From positions 1-17,338 of the forward strand of contig JAUNCU010000040.1 of the NCBI GenBank assembly GCA_030526455.1: a stretch of 17,338 nucleotides of DNA. The letters run 5' to 3'. Below the pieces are notes generated by a model that was not told where the DNA came from, made no database searches, and worked only from the letters and a program-made list of their open reading frames with translations. Position 1 is the stretch's first letter; each line of letters begins with the position of its first letter. The stretch is from Bacteroidales bacterium (GTDB taxonomy: Bacteria; Bacteroidota; Bacteroidia; Bacteroidales; Muribaculaceae). A program made the position numbers and the translations under genes. This document shows, piece by piece, positions 1 through 6,448 of the stretch.

Positions 1-1
1 T

Positions 2-41
2 CCGGACTTGTTGACTCGTTGAATTGTAGACTCGTAGACTT
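2..41. repeat. 8-bp tandem array upstream of ispH
   Basis: Four consecutive 8-base units read GTTGACTC (10-17), GTTGAATT (18-25), GTAGACTC (26-33) and GTAGACTT (34-41). A degenerate fifth unit, CCGGACTT, precedes them at 2-9. A run of seven A residues and the ispH start codon follow directly. The array therefore lies in the likely 5' leader of ispH. The function is unknown; short arrays of this kind can change copy number by strand slippage. The window edge hides whether it extends further left. Confidence 0.6.
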
Positions 42-49
42 AAAAAAAC

Positions 50-919
50 ATGGCTATCATTGAAATAGATCAAAATTCGGGCTTCTGCTTTGGTGTGACG
101 CGTGCTATCACCAAGGCTGAGGAGCAATTGGCCCACAGTGGCCACCTCTACTGCCTGGGCGACATCGTGCACAACAGCAACGAGGTGGAGCGCCTGAAGC
201 AGGAGGGCCTAGAGACGATCACCCACGAGCAACTGAAGGTGTTGCACGACGTGAATGTGCTGCTGCGTGCCCATGGTGAGCCGCCCGAAACCTACGAGAT
301 TGCACGCCGTAACAATATTCGCATCATCGACGCCACTTGCCCTGTGGTGCTGAAACTGCAGCAGCGCATCAAGAAAACCTACCACGACGAGCCCGACCAG
401 CCACAAATCGTGATCTACGGCAAGCGTGGCCACGCCGAAGTGAACGGCCTGGTGGGACAGACTGCCGGCAAGGCGCTGGTGATTGAAAACATCGCCGAAA
501 TCGACAAAATCGACTACTCCCGCAATGTGTATCTCTACAGCCAAACCACCAAGAGCGTGCAGGAACTGAAGAAAATCATTGAGGCGGTGAAGCAAAATAT
601 GGCCGAGGGGGCCGAACTGAAGAGTTACGACACCATTTGCCGCTCGGTGGCCAACCGCATTCCGCAAATCCGCGAGTTTGCCAAGCGCCACGACCTCATT
701 CTCTTCGTGTGCGGTAGCAAGAGCAGCAACGGCAAAATCCTCTTCGGCGAAGTGCTCGACGCCAACCCTAACTCCCACCTGGTGAGCAACGAAACCGAAA
801 TCGACCCCGCTTGGCTCGAGGGCATGGAGTCAATAGGCATATGCGGCGCCACCTCCACACCCATGTGGCTGATGAACAGCGTGAAAGCCGCAGCCGAAAA
901 AATTGCATGTAATCAATAA
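50..919 (+). CDS. ispH: 4-hydroxy-3-methylbut-2-enyl diphosphate reductase (IspH/LytB)
   Basis: This enzyme performs the last step of the MEP isoprenoid pathway in the cytoplasm, reducing HMBPP to IPP and DMAPP with a [4Fe-4S] cluster. The 289-residue protein has the normal family length. The three cluster cysteines are C13 (GFCFGV), C98 (DATCP) and C198 (DTIC). The substrate-binding histidines H41 (VHN), H76 (AHGE) and H129 are present, as is the proton-relay glutamate E131 (HAEVNG). The C-terminal GSKSSNG and GICGATSTP motifs are in place, so the enzyme should be active. The ATG at 50 is supported by immediate alignment of the N-terminus with the family. The next gene begins 19 bases after the stop and is probably cotranscribed. 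Confidence 0.96.
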   Translation: MAIIEIDQNSGFCFGVTRAITKAEEQLAHSGHLYCLGDIVHNSNEVERLKQEGLETITHEQLKVLHDVNVLLRAHGEPPETYEIARRNNIRIIDATCPVVLKLQQRIKKTYHDEPDQPQIVIYGKRGHAEVNGLVGQTAGKALVIENIAEIDKIDYSRNVYLYSQTTKSVQELKKIIEAVKQNMAEGAELKSYDTICRSVANRIPQIREFAKRHDLILFVCGSKSSNGKILFGEVLDANPNSHLVSNETEIDPAWLEGMESIGICGATSTPMWLMNSVKAAAEKIACNQ

Positions 920-938
920 ATCACATTTTTACACCGAT

Positions 939-1871
939 ATGACCAAACGCACCTATTTCATCATCATCTCACTGCTTGTGGCGCTCGACATCGCCACCGG
1001 ATTCTGGTACATTGCCGGTCATATCAATAGCGACGGCAATAGCGACATCTTCGACAGCGACCACGATGAGGTGACGCTGGCCGACACCATCAGCAGCCAG
1101 TCGACGCCCGACCGATATGAGATGGTGGAAAACAATGCCTACTTCGTGTCGACGATGCCCGCCATCGCCGGCAACATGCGCACCTATTTCGCTAGCATCA
1201 AGCGCATTAAAAGTAAAGTCCCCACCGAAATCAACGGCCGCACCGACGTGGAAACCCTCATGGCTGCCGTTGCCGAGAAGGCGTTCCCTAATAGCCACGG
1301 AAGCCTCCAGGCTGGCATTCAGATGTTTTTGAAGACGCCATCGTTTAATGTGAAAAACCTCGCCTACAAGGTGCTCGACACTGCGCCCACCATCACCGCG
1401 AAGTATGGCAACGTGCAGGGCGTGCGCATCTACCCCATCTTCACCAGCCGCAGTTATCTGGTGATGGCTATCGCAATCACTTCCTACAACGGCACCAACA
1501 CCAGCGAGAAGCAATATTTCGTGAACTATAACCGCTCCACCCACACCGTGCTCCACCGCCACGACATCCTCGCCGAAGGCACCGACGAGAAGGTGCTCGA
1601 ACTCGTGAACCAGAAGATTGGCGTGCTCGTGGACGAAGCCAGCATGCCGCTCCACAGTGCATCGCGCCTCAGCCCCGAAATCTATTTGCGCAGCAAAGGC
1701 ATCTTCTTCGTGTATCAGCCCGGCGAAGTGGCCGACGCCACCGAAGGCGTGATCGAAATCTTCGTCCCCTTCAAGTCGCTCCAGGAACACCTCACCCCAT
1801 CATTCCGAGGCCTGGTGGTAGAAAACGCCGACTATTGCGAACTAAAACCCCTCGCCTTCAACCCAGAATAA
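939..1871 (+). CDS. Membrane-anchored DUF3298 (RsiV-like) protein
   Basis: The product has 310 residues. Residues 6-27 form one hydrophobic helix after a short basic N-terminus (MTKR), so it is probably anchored in the inner membrane with the bulk in the periplasm, or is a secreted protein with an uncleaved signal. Residues of about 195-286 resemble the DUF3298 domain found at the C-terminus of RsiV anti-sigma factors and many Bacteroidota envelope proteins; the stretch GIFFVYQPGEVADATEG, followed by IEIFVPF, matches the family's typical F-x-Y-Q-P-x-E pattern. Function is unknown; no sigma factor gene is adjacent, so an anti-sigma role is not supported. I chose the ATG at 939. A TTG at 903 in the same frame would overlap ispH and add 12 polar residues before the helix. 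Confidence 0.75.
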   Translation: MTKRTYFIIISLLVALDIATGFWYIAGHINSDGNSDIFDSDHDEVTLADTISSQSTPDRYEMVENNAYFVSTMPAIAGNMRTYFASIKRIKSKVPTEINGRTDVETLMAAVAEKAFPNSHGSLQAGIQMFLKTPSFNVKNLAYKVLDTAPTITAKYGNVQGVRIYPIFTSRSYLVMAIAITSYNGTNTSEKQYFVNYNRSTHTVLHRHDILAEGTDEKVLELVNQKIGVLVDEASMPLHSASRLSPEIYLRSKGIFFVYQPGEVADATEGVIEIFVPFKSLQEHLTPSFRGLVVENADYCELKPLAFNPE

Positions 1872-1931
1872 CCGCACACAGCGCAGCCAAAGGAAGATAC
1901 AATAAAAATACAAGAATATCAAGTGCAGTGG

Positions 1932-1999
1932 GTGTCAAAACGTAGCATATGGTAGGGACGCGATGTGTCACGTCACTACCATATGCTACGTTTTGACAC
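1932..1999. terminator. Large palindrome between convergent genes, likely bidirectional terminator or REP-like element
   Basis: Two perfect 24-base arms (1932-1955 and 1976-1999) enclose a 20-base centre. Part of the centre pairs again (GACG at 1957-1960 against CGTC at 1971-1974, offset by one base). The arms begin GTGTCAAAACG and end CGTTTTGACAC. The element lies between the plus-strand DUF3298 gene (stop at 1871) and the minus-strand PepSY gene (stop at 2035), so it could end transcription from both sides. Its length and two-level structure are greater than needed for a terminator and suggest a palindromic mobile repeat. Confidence 0.65.
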
Positions 2000-2034
2000 A
2001 CTCCTACTATATTCAGCGTTGTGCCCTCACCCCC

Positions 2035-2751
2035 CTATTTCTTTGCTTGGCGTTTTTTCCACCACATGTAGATGCCTGTGGCGGGGAGGGTGGCGCCTAT
2101 GATGCAGCATGCGAAGTAGAGCACCTGGCTCCATGCGCCTGCCCAGGTGCCGGTATGAAGGGCGAATACGGTTTTCTTCACGTTTTCCTCGCCCACGATG
2201 GTCTGCAGCATGGCGTAGACGGCGTCTTTCCACACGGGGAACGACCACGTGAGGCCCGTGAGGGCGATGATGAGCAGAAGCACAAGCACCCAGAAGCCGA
2301 GGCTCACGTGGGCGTCGTAGTAGAATCGGCGCTTACCGAATTTGGCCGTCACCTTCAGGCGCGCCCTGAGCATCTTTCGGGTGCGGGGCCACCACAGCAC
2401 GAGGCCGGTGAGGAGGTCGATTACAAACATGATCACGCTCACGCCCACGATGGTTTTGCCCACGGTGCGCTCGCCCTTCTTGGCGGGGGCGTCGAGCAGC
2501 CAGCGATGCAGTTTCAGCGTGTTGGCGAAAAATGGGATTTTCTTGGGTTGGGCGTGTTTGGCTTCCTTCGCGCCAGTTGCTTCTTTGGCGGGCGTGGCCG
2601 ATGCCGCAGCGGGCTCGTCGTAGTAGCCTGGGTAGAAGAATTCGGTCACGGGGCGCTCCACTATCAGCAGTGCGCCTGTGGTGCAGATGGTCATAAACAC
2701 GAGGCAGAATGGCAAGGCCAGCCACAGGTGGATATTACGGATGAGTTTCAT
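2035..2751 (-). CDS. PepSY-associated transmembrane helix protein
   Basis: The 238-residue protein belongs to the PepSY-TM group of inner-membrane proteins, often linked with iron or siderophore reduction. Four hydrophobic helices are visible at about 7-31, 98-121, 149-171 and 207-231. Histidines at or near helix ends (H8, H82, H148 in YYDAHVSLGFW, and H199 in LHTGTW) follow the family pattern and could bind haem. The PepSY-TM family often carries a larger periplasmic PepSY region of well over 100 residues. Here only an Ala/Lys-rich linker (residues 47-72) lies between helix 1 and helix 2, so this is a compact form. No TonB receptor is nearby to confirm an iron role. The upstream minus-strand gene is 186 bases away with a hairpin between them, so it is probably a separate transcript. 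Confidence 0.8.
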   Translation of the reverse strand: MKLIRNIHLWLALPFCLVFMTICTTGALLIVERPVTEFFYPGYYDEPAAASATPAKEATGAKEAKHAQPKKIPFFANTLKLHRWLLDAPAKKGERTVGKTIVGVSVIMFVIDLLTGLVLWWPRTRKMLRARLKVTAKFGKRRFYYDAHVSLGFWVLVLLLIIALTGLTWSFPVWKDAVYAMLQTIVGEENVKKTVFALHTGTWAGAWSQVLYFACCIIGATLPATGIYMWWKKRQAKK

Positions 2752-2850
2752 ATTGCGTTACGTTGATGTTGATGGGTTATAATATGCAAAGAAAACAATT
2801 TTTTGGCAATAATCATGTGCGTGCCATCAAAAAAATCCACATAATCGAGT

Positions 2851-2892
2851 CATAGCCATAAGCGCCCGCAGCGTGGGCGACTTATGGCTATG
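2851..2892. terminator. Hairpin downstream of the MBL-fold gene
   Basis: CATAGCCATAAG (2851-2862) is the exact complement of CTTATGGCTATG (2881-2892). An inner CGCCC/GGGCG pair (2863-2867 and 2875-2879) is separated from the outer stem by one bulged base. On the minus strand it lies 45 bases after the stop of the metallo-hydrolase gene. A run of seven T residues follows about 13 bases beyond the stem. It may terminate that transcript, or it may be another palindromic repeat. Confidence 0.55.
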
Positions 2893-2937
2893 TGATAACG
2901 TGGGGTGACTGTATTCAACAGTGAAAGCGCGCGGAGG

Positions 2938-3918
2938 TTACAGCACAAACCATGTGCTGGTTTCGGAGCGAGGCAGGGCGTAGAGTTGCACATCGCACGC
3001 AGCCTGGTCGGGAGCGAAACTGGCGTCGCCCACGGTGGCGCCTTTGGCCTCGAGGGCCTTGCGGGTGGCGTTGAGCGCTATCTCGGGCGTGTTGTTGTCG
3101 TTGCTCAAGTGGTTGAGAAACACAAATTTCAGTTCCGGATTCCACATGTCGGCCACGAAGCGAGCCGTCACCTTATTGTCGAGGTGTCCGCGCGCGCCTT
3201 CCACGCGCGCCTTCAGATAGGCGGGATACATGCCCGAGCGCAGCATGCCCAGGTCGTAGTTGCTCTCAATCATGAGATATTGCGCCTGTCGCATGTAGAA
3301 GTCGGCACGCGAAGTGATTTCGCCTTGGTCGGGCGATATCACGAATCGGCGACCGCCGCCCTCAATCATGAATCCGCTGCAGTCTTCGCTGTCGTGCGAC
3401 TGCTTGAACGCCGTGATTTTCATCCCCGCCAGCGTGAAGGGAATCTCGTGATAGATAGCCTTGTGGTATTCCTTGATGCGATTAGAGATACTGTGCTTGC
3501 GCAGCATGCCGTTGAGGCAGCGATTGGTGCACCACACGCATATTTTCGGGTTCTTGAAATGCTTGCGCAGCATGCCGTAGACGAAGCGCACGTGGTCGGC
3601 ATGGTCGTGGCTCAGGATGATGCCCTTAATTTTGCTCTTCTTTATGCCGTTGCGCTCCAGCGCCTCAAACACCTTTTCCGGATCCACGCCGCAGTCCACC
3701 AGTATACCCTCGTGCTCGTTGCCTATGTAGGCGCAGTTGCCGCTCGAGCCGCTGCCGAAACTGGCGAAATGCATTCGCCATTCACCCTCGGCCAACTCAC
3801 GCTGCTGTGGCGCGGACTTCGCAGGCTTTTGCGCGGGCTCGACGGGCTGTTCTTCGTCGCCGAAGAAGATGGAGCCTTGTCGTGGTTTAGTTGAAGTTAT
3901 ATTGTCGTTGTTGTTCAT
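2938..3918 (-). CDS. MBL-fold metallo-hydrolase, YycJ/WalJ-like
   Basis: This is a 326-residue cytoplasmic metallo-beta-lactamase-fold hydrolase, probably acting on nucleic acid or a phosphodiester. The zinc motif is H104-D-H106-A-D108-H109, with further likely ligands at H175 (QSHD), D197 (SPDQGE) and H270 (LNHLS). The N-terminal GSGSSGN signature at 55-61 is typical of YycJ/WalJ proteins, as are ESNYD (218-222) and GHLDN (244-248). The family usually has about 260 residues. The extra length is a polar N-terminal tail (1-48) rich in Pro, Ala and Gln. A second ATG at residue 49 (3774) would give a standard-length protein, so the start is uncertain. The methyltransferase gene ends 22 bases upstream, which suggests one operon. 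Confidence 0.88.
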   Translation of the reverse strand: MNNNDNITSTKPRQGSIFFGDEEQPVEPAQKPAKSAPQQRELAEGEWRMHFASFGSGSSGNCAYIGNEHEGILVDCGVDPEKVFEALERNGIKKSKIKGIILSHDHADHVRFVYGMLRKHFKNPKICVWCTNRCLNGMLRKHSISNRIKEYHKAIYHEIPFTLAGMKITAFKQSHDSEDCSGFMIEGGGRRFVISPDQGEITSRADFYMRQAQYLMIESNYDLGMLRSGMYPAYLKARVEGARGHLDNKVTARFVADMWNPELKFVFLNHLSNDNNTPEIALNATRKALEAKGATVGDASFAPDQAACDVQLYALPRSETSTWFVL

Positions 3919-3940
3919 TTTCAGTTGTTAAAATCGGGGG

Positions 3941-4648
3941 CTATTTGTAAAGAAGGAAGATCGTGGGCACCTTGTTGAGGTCGATAGGGTGCTTCGCCCA
4001 TTCCTTCACGCCCCTTGTGATGATTTGCTCGCGTTCGCCCGTGATGTCGGTGGCGATGCAGAGTTTCAGGTTGGCGGGCAGCGACTTCACCATCTCAGCC
4101 ATGAGTGAATTGTTGCGGTAAGGCGTTTCGATGAAAATCTGCGTCTGGTGCTCTTTGGTGATGCGCTGCTCCATTTCCTTGAATTTTCTTGCTCTTGCGC
4201 CGGCCTCGATAGGCAGATAGCCGATGAAGGCGAAACTCTGGCCATTGAAACCACTGCCCATGAGCCCCATCAAAATGCTCGACGGCCCCACCAGCGGACG
4301 CACCTTCAGCCCCTTGCGCTGAGCGATGGCCACCACGTCGGCGCCCGGATCGGCGATGGCGGGGCATCCCGCTTCGCTAATCACACCCATGGGTTCGCCC
4401 TTCTGAAGCGCGTCGAGATAGGTACTCACCTGGCGCGGGTCGGTGTGGCGGTTGAGTTCGTAGAAAGTGAGGCTGTCGATATCAATCTCCCGGTCGCACT
4501 TCTTCAGGAAACGACGCGCCGAGCGCACATTCTCCACAATGAAATGCTTAATATGGCTCACCAGCGCAATATTAGCGGCAGGGAGCACACTGCTGAGTTC
4601 ACCATCACTCAACTGTACGGGGATAAGATATAATGCAGTCTCGATCAT
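3941..4648 (-). CDS. SAM-dependent methyltransferase, short RsmI-like (tetrapyrrole methylase fold)
   Basis: The 235-residue protein belongs to the tetrapyrrole (corrin/porphyrin) methylase superfamily, to which the 16S rRNA methyltransferase RsmI also belongs. The SEAGCPAIADPG segment (about residues 91-102) corresponds to the SDAGTPxxSDPG loop of RsmI. The VGPSSILMGLMGSG stretch is the SAM-binding region, and FIGYLP corresponds to the FxGFLP motif. It is shorter than RsmI (about 280 residues) and diverges at the C-terminus. Bacteroidota often carry such a second short homologue, whose substrate I do not know. It is the first gene of a probable operon with the metallo-hydrolase, behind a TAnnTTTG element 39 bases upstream. 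Confidence 0.87.
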   Translation of the reverse strand: MIETALYLIPVQLSDGELSSVLPAANIALVSHIKHFIVENVRSARRFLKKCDREIDIDSLTFYELNRHTDPRQVSTYLDALQKGEPMGVISEAGCPAIADPGADVVAIAQRKGLKVRPLVGPSSILMGLMGSGFNGQSFAFIGYLPIEAGARARKFKEMEQRITKEHQTQIFIETPYRNNSLMAEMVKSLPANLKLCIATDITGEREQIITRGVKEWAKHPIDLNKVPTIFLLYK

Positions 4649-4686
4649 AGCAAGAAAAGGGTGTGCTGATTTTTAAAACACAAATG

Positions 4687-4694
4687 CAAAGTTA
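4687..4694 (-). promoter_or_regulatory. Probable Bacteroidota -7 element for the methyltransferase operon
   Basis: The minus strand reads TAACTTTG, matching the Bacteroidota -7 consensus TAnnTTTG, 39 bases before the methyltransferase ATG. No good TTTG lies at the expected -33 distance, so support rests on one half only. Confidence 0.45.
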
Positions 4695-4908
4695 CAAAAT
4701 TCCCACCACATACCACACCTAAAACCACAGCAAATCCACACCAATCCGCACCGATTCGTGTTATAATATCTTAAACGACAGGCCACGCCCCACCTCCAGC
4801 ACGTCCTCCCAAAAAAACACCACAACCTCAACCTCTCACCAAACTCATCCACAAAATCGCACCACCTCCCTAAATCCACCTTCAACCACGCACTTTCATT
4901 ATCAAAAA

Positions 4909-4939
4909 TGCCATCAAAGGGACGGTTCTTTTGATGGCA
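4909..4939 (+). repeat. REP copy 1 (31 bp), 12 bases beyond the RAYT stop
   Basis: Arms TGCCATCAAA and TTTGATGGCA flank the core GGGACGGTTCT. Folding the 31 bases on this strand pairs every position around a single central base, with exactly two G·T pairs and no other mismatch. The opposite strand would carry A·C mismatches instead, so the element is strand-asymmetric. It is identical to the other three copies. Confidence 0.9.
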
Positions 4940-4951
4940 CAATTTTAGTTA

Positions 4952-5737
4952 TCACACTGATTTACCGACGATTCTAAACACTGTTTTGTAGTCAACTTTC
5001 GCTATCCTCGACAGTTGGCGCTTGCTCACGCCTGCCTTTACAGCAGCCCTCAGCACAAGGTTGCGCCGCTCCTGATCCAACTCCTCAAAAGCATCTTTAC
5101 CACAAATACGCCGCACAATTGCTATGGCTTCCTCGTCGGTCAATCGGCGGGCGGCAATACTAGATTTAGGTCTCGATACTTCGCTCACTTTCAGCACCAT
5201 TTCACACACGTCCTTCCATTCAATACTTGAAAAAGGAAGCCTACGGCTACAAATGCAGTTAGATTTAATCGAACCATCGTATTCATGATAACTGCTCCAC
5301 TGATACTGGCCAGGCAATTCTACAATGCCCGCCTCTACTGGGTTACAGTGAATATACCTCAAAAGAGTGACAAAATATTTAGAATCAGTGACAGGCTCGC
5401 TACGGAAACGATCATGGAAAAGAGGACCTAAACGGCTATGCCTCTTGTTGTAATAACTCACATAAGCAACTCCTAGACGCTTCATCGTATTCGACAGAGG
5501 CTCAACACCTTCTGCCATAAGAAGGTGAATATGATTACGCATCAAGCAATAAGCATGAATTTCACAATAAGGAGGCAAAGGCTGATTGTTGTTGTCCTTA
5601 GGGTTGGTGAGTTCGCGAAGAATCTTCTCAAATTTGCGGCAATCATCTTCATCGGCAAAAATCGCATCGCGATTGAGACCTCGCAACATAACGTGGTAAA
5701 CACCTGTAGGACTAATTTTTCTGCTTAATCGTGGCAT
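4952..5737 (-). mobile_element. REP-associated tyrosine transposase (RAYT, Y1/HUH family)
   Basis: The 261-residue protein is an IS200-like single-strand DNA transposase of the RAYT type. The N-terminal Y1 domain covers about residues 8-150. It has the HUH motif at H69-I-H71 (MRNHIHLLM), a catalytic tyrosine candidate at Y95 or Y96 in AYVSYYNKRHSRLGPLF, and the conserved RYIHCNPVEAGIV block at 127-139. The C-terminus (about 195-261) is basic and helical with a helix-turn-helix look (AGVSKRQLSRIAKVDYKTV), as in RAYTs with a DnaA-like tail. The frame is intact. It has no terminal inverted repeats or paired IS ends of its own. Instead it is flanked by four identical REP hairpins, the expected substrate of such enzymes. 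RAYTs are usually single-copy and domesticated rather than freely mobile. It has its own promoter at 5767-5797. Confidence 0.93.
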
Positions 5738-5766
5738 GGCAAAGTTTGAATAATGTTAAATGATAG

Positions 5767-5797
5767 CAAATGTATCAAAGAAAAGGGAATAATCAAA
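5767..5797 (-). promoter_or_regulatory. Promoter of the RAYT gene
   Basis: On the minus strand a TTTG (5794-5797) is followed after 19 bases by TACATTTG (5767-5774). This matches the Bacteroidota -33/-7 consensus (TTTG, about 19-21 bases, TAnnTTTG). Transcription would begin roughly 20-25 bases before the RAYT ATG at 5737. Confidence 0.65.
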
Positions 5798-5899
5798 GGA
5801 AAAACGCCATTTTTTTATAAAAAAAGAATCCATTCAGCATAAATAGATAAATTTACAACACAGAACATCTCACTGAAAAACAAAATATTAGCCACATAG

Positions 5900-5930
5900 T
5901 GCCATCAAAGGGACGGTTCTTTTGATGGCA
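5900..5930 (+). repeat. REP copy 2 (31 bp), upstream of the RAYT
   Basis: Identical base for base to copy 1 and in the same orientation, with core GGGACGGTTCT between 10-base arms. It lies 163 bases before the RAYT start codon. Copies 1 and 2 therefore bracket the transposase as direct repeats. Confidence 0.9.
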
Positions 5931-6086
5931 CAAAATAATGAGAGAATAGTTGAGGTAAGCAGGAAGGAATAAGGATGAAGATGCAAGGAACAGAACAACT
6001 TTCACCCAGAAGGATTCCAGATAAAGTAACAACACAAAGAAATAGCCCAATTTTATTCATCTATTTCTTAAAATTCCAGAAGTAAA

Positions 6087-6117
6087 TGCCATCAAAAGAA
6101 CCGTCCCTTTGATGGCA
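6087..6117 (-). repeat. REP copy 3 (31 bp), inverted
   Basis: The exact reverse complement of copies 1 and 2 (core reads AGAACCGTCCC on the plus strand). With copy 2 it forms a head-to-head inverted pair 156 bases apart, the arrangement expected of a BIME-like unit. Confidence 0.9.
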
Positions 6118-6175
6118 CTTTTTATTTGAAAGAAAAATCGCAATAGCCTATTTTATAGTAATTTAGAAAACAATT

Positions 6176-6206
6176 TGCCATCAAAAGAACCGTCCCTTTG
6201 ATGGCA
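6176..6206 (-). repeat. REP copy 4 (31 bp), inverted
   Basis: Identical to copy 3 and in the same orientation, 58 bases after it. It is the last copy visible before the amylase-like gene, 243 bases upstream of that start. Confidence 0.9.
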
Positions 6207-6448
6207 TCCTTGGTGGTGGCTTGGGGTGATAATTCTGCCTTGCTGGCTTCTCTTCCGGACAGGCTAGATGGGGAGATGGGGAAAAGTTGTGGGTTGCTTT
6301 TAGTGTGTATTTTTATAAAAATTGTTACCTTTACGCAAAATTTTTCTTTGCGCGAAAAAATAGATAATGAATGGCTTTCGGGCGGGCTTTTTTGAATGCT
6401 GGCACTGAGGGCTTTTTTACTAATATTTTACAACAAAATTAATTGATT

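Larger units (their letters stand above)
4649..4951. other. Intergenic region downstream of the RAYT, G-poor on the plus strand
   Basis: This 303-base gap holds the promoter element at 4687-4694 and one REP copy at 4909-4939. Between them (about 4700-4900) the plus strand is strikingly C/A-rich and poor in G. Near-repeats of 10 bases occur at 4733-4752 (AATCCACACC, then AATCCGCACC). An 89-codon minus-strand frame crosses the gap, but it has no recognisable domain, an odd composition rich in Trp and Cys, and reads through the REP. I see no real gene here. Confidence 0.5.
5738..6448. other. 711-base AT-rich intergenic region with three REP copies
   Basis: No gene is supported here. The region is clearly more AT-rich than the coding blocks on either side. 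It holds the RAYT promoter, REP copies 2, 3 and 4, and the leader of the amylase-like gene. Short frames at 5853-6050 (minus) and 6198-6395 (plus) have no domain, overlap REP sequence, and look accidental. A possible -7 element (TACCTTTA, 6326-6333) for the downstream gene lacks a clear TTTG partner. Confidence 0.6.

Noticed and set aside
903..938. TTG start for the DUF3298 protein, overlapping ispH
   Set aside because: The ATG at 939 puts a standard basic N-terminus directly before the membrane helix; the extra 12 residues are polar and read from the end of ispH.
1963..2766. 267-codon plus-strand frame starting inside the 24-bp-arm palindrome
   Set aside because: It is antisense to the PepSY-TM gene, which has clear helices and family motifs; the plus-strand product is low-complexity.
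4673..4942. 89-codon minus-strand frame in the RAYT-side gap
   Set aside because: Its start lies in REP copy 1, it is rich in Trp and Cys, shows no domain, and overlaps a promoter element.
4909..5930. Composite IS element with REP copies 1 and 2 as its ends
   Set aside because: The bracketing copies are direct, not paired left and right ends of an IS200 type, and further copies lie outside. A RAYT with REP substrates fits better.
5853..6050. 65-codon minus-strand frame upstream of the RAYT
   Set aside because: It runs through REP copy 2 in AT-rich DNA; its hydrophobic look follows from base composition. No conserved motif is seen.
4909..6206. CRISPR array made of the 31-base repeats
   Set aside because: Spacing between copies is irregular (58 to about 960 bases), orientation is mixed, the repeats are palindromic over their full length, and no cas gene is present.
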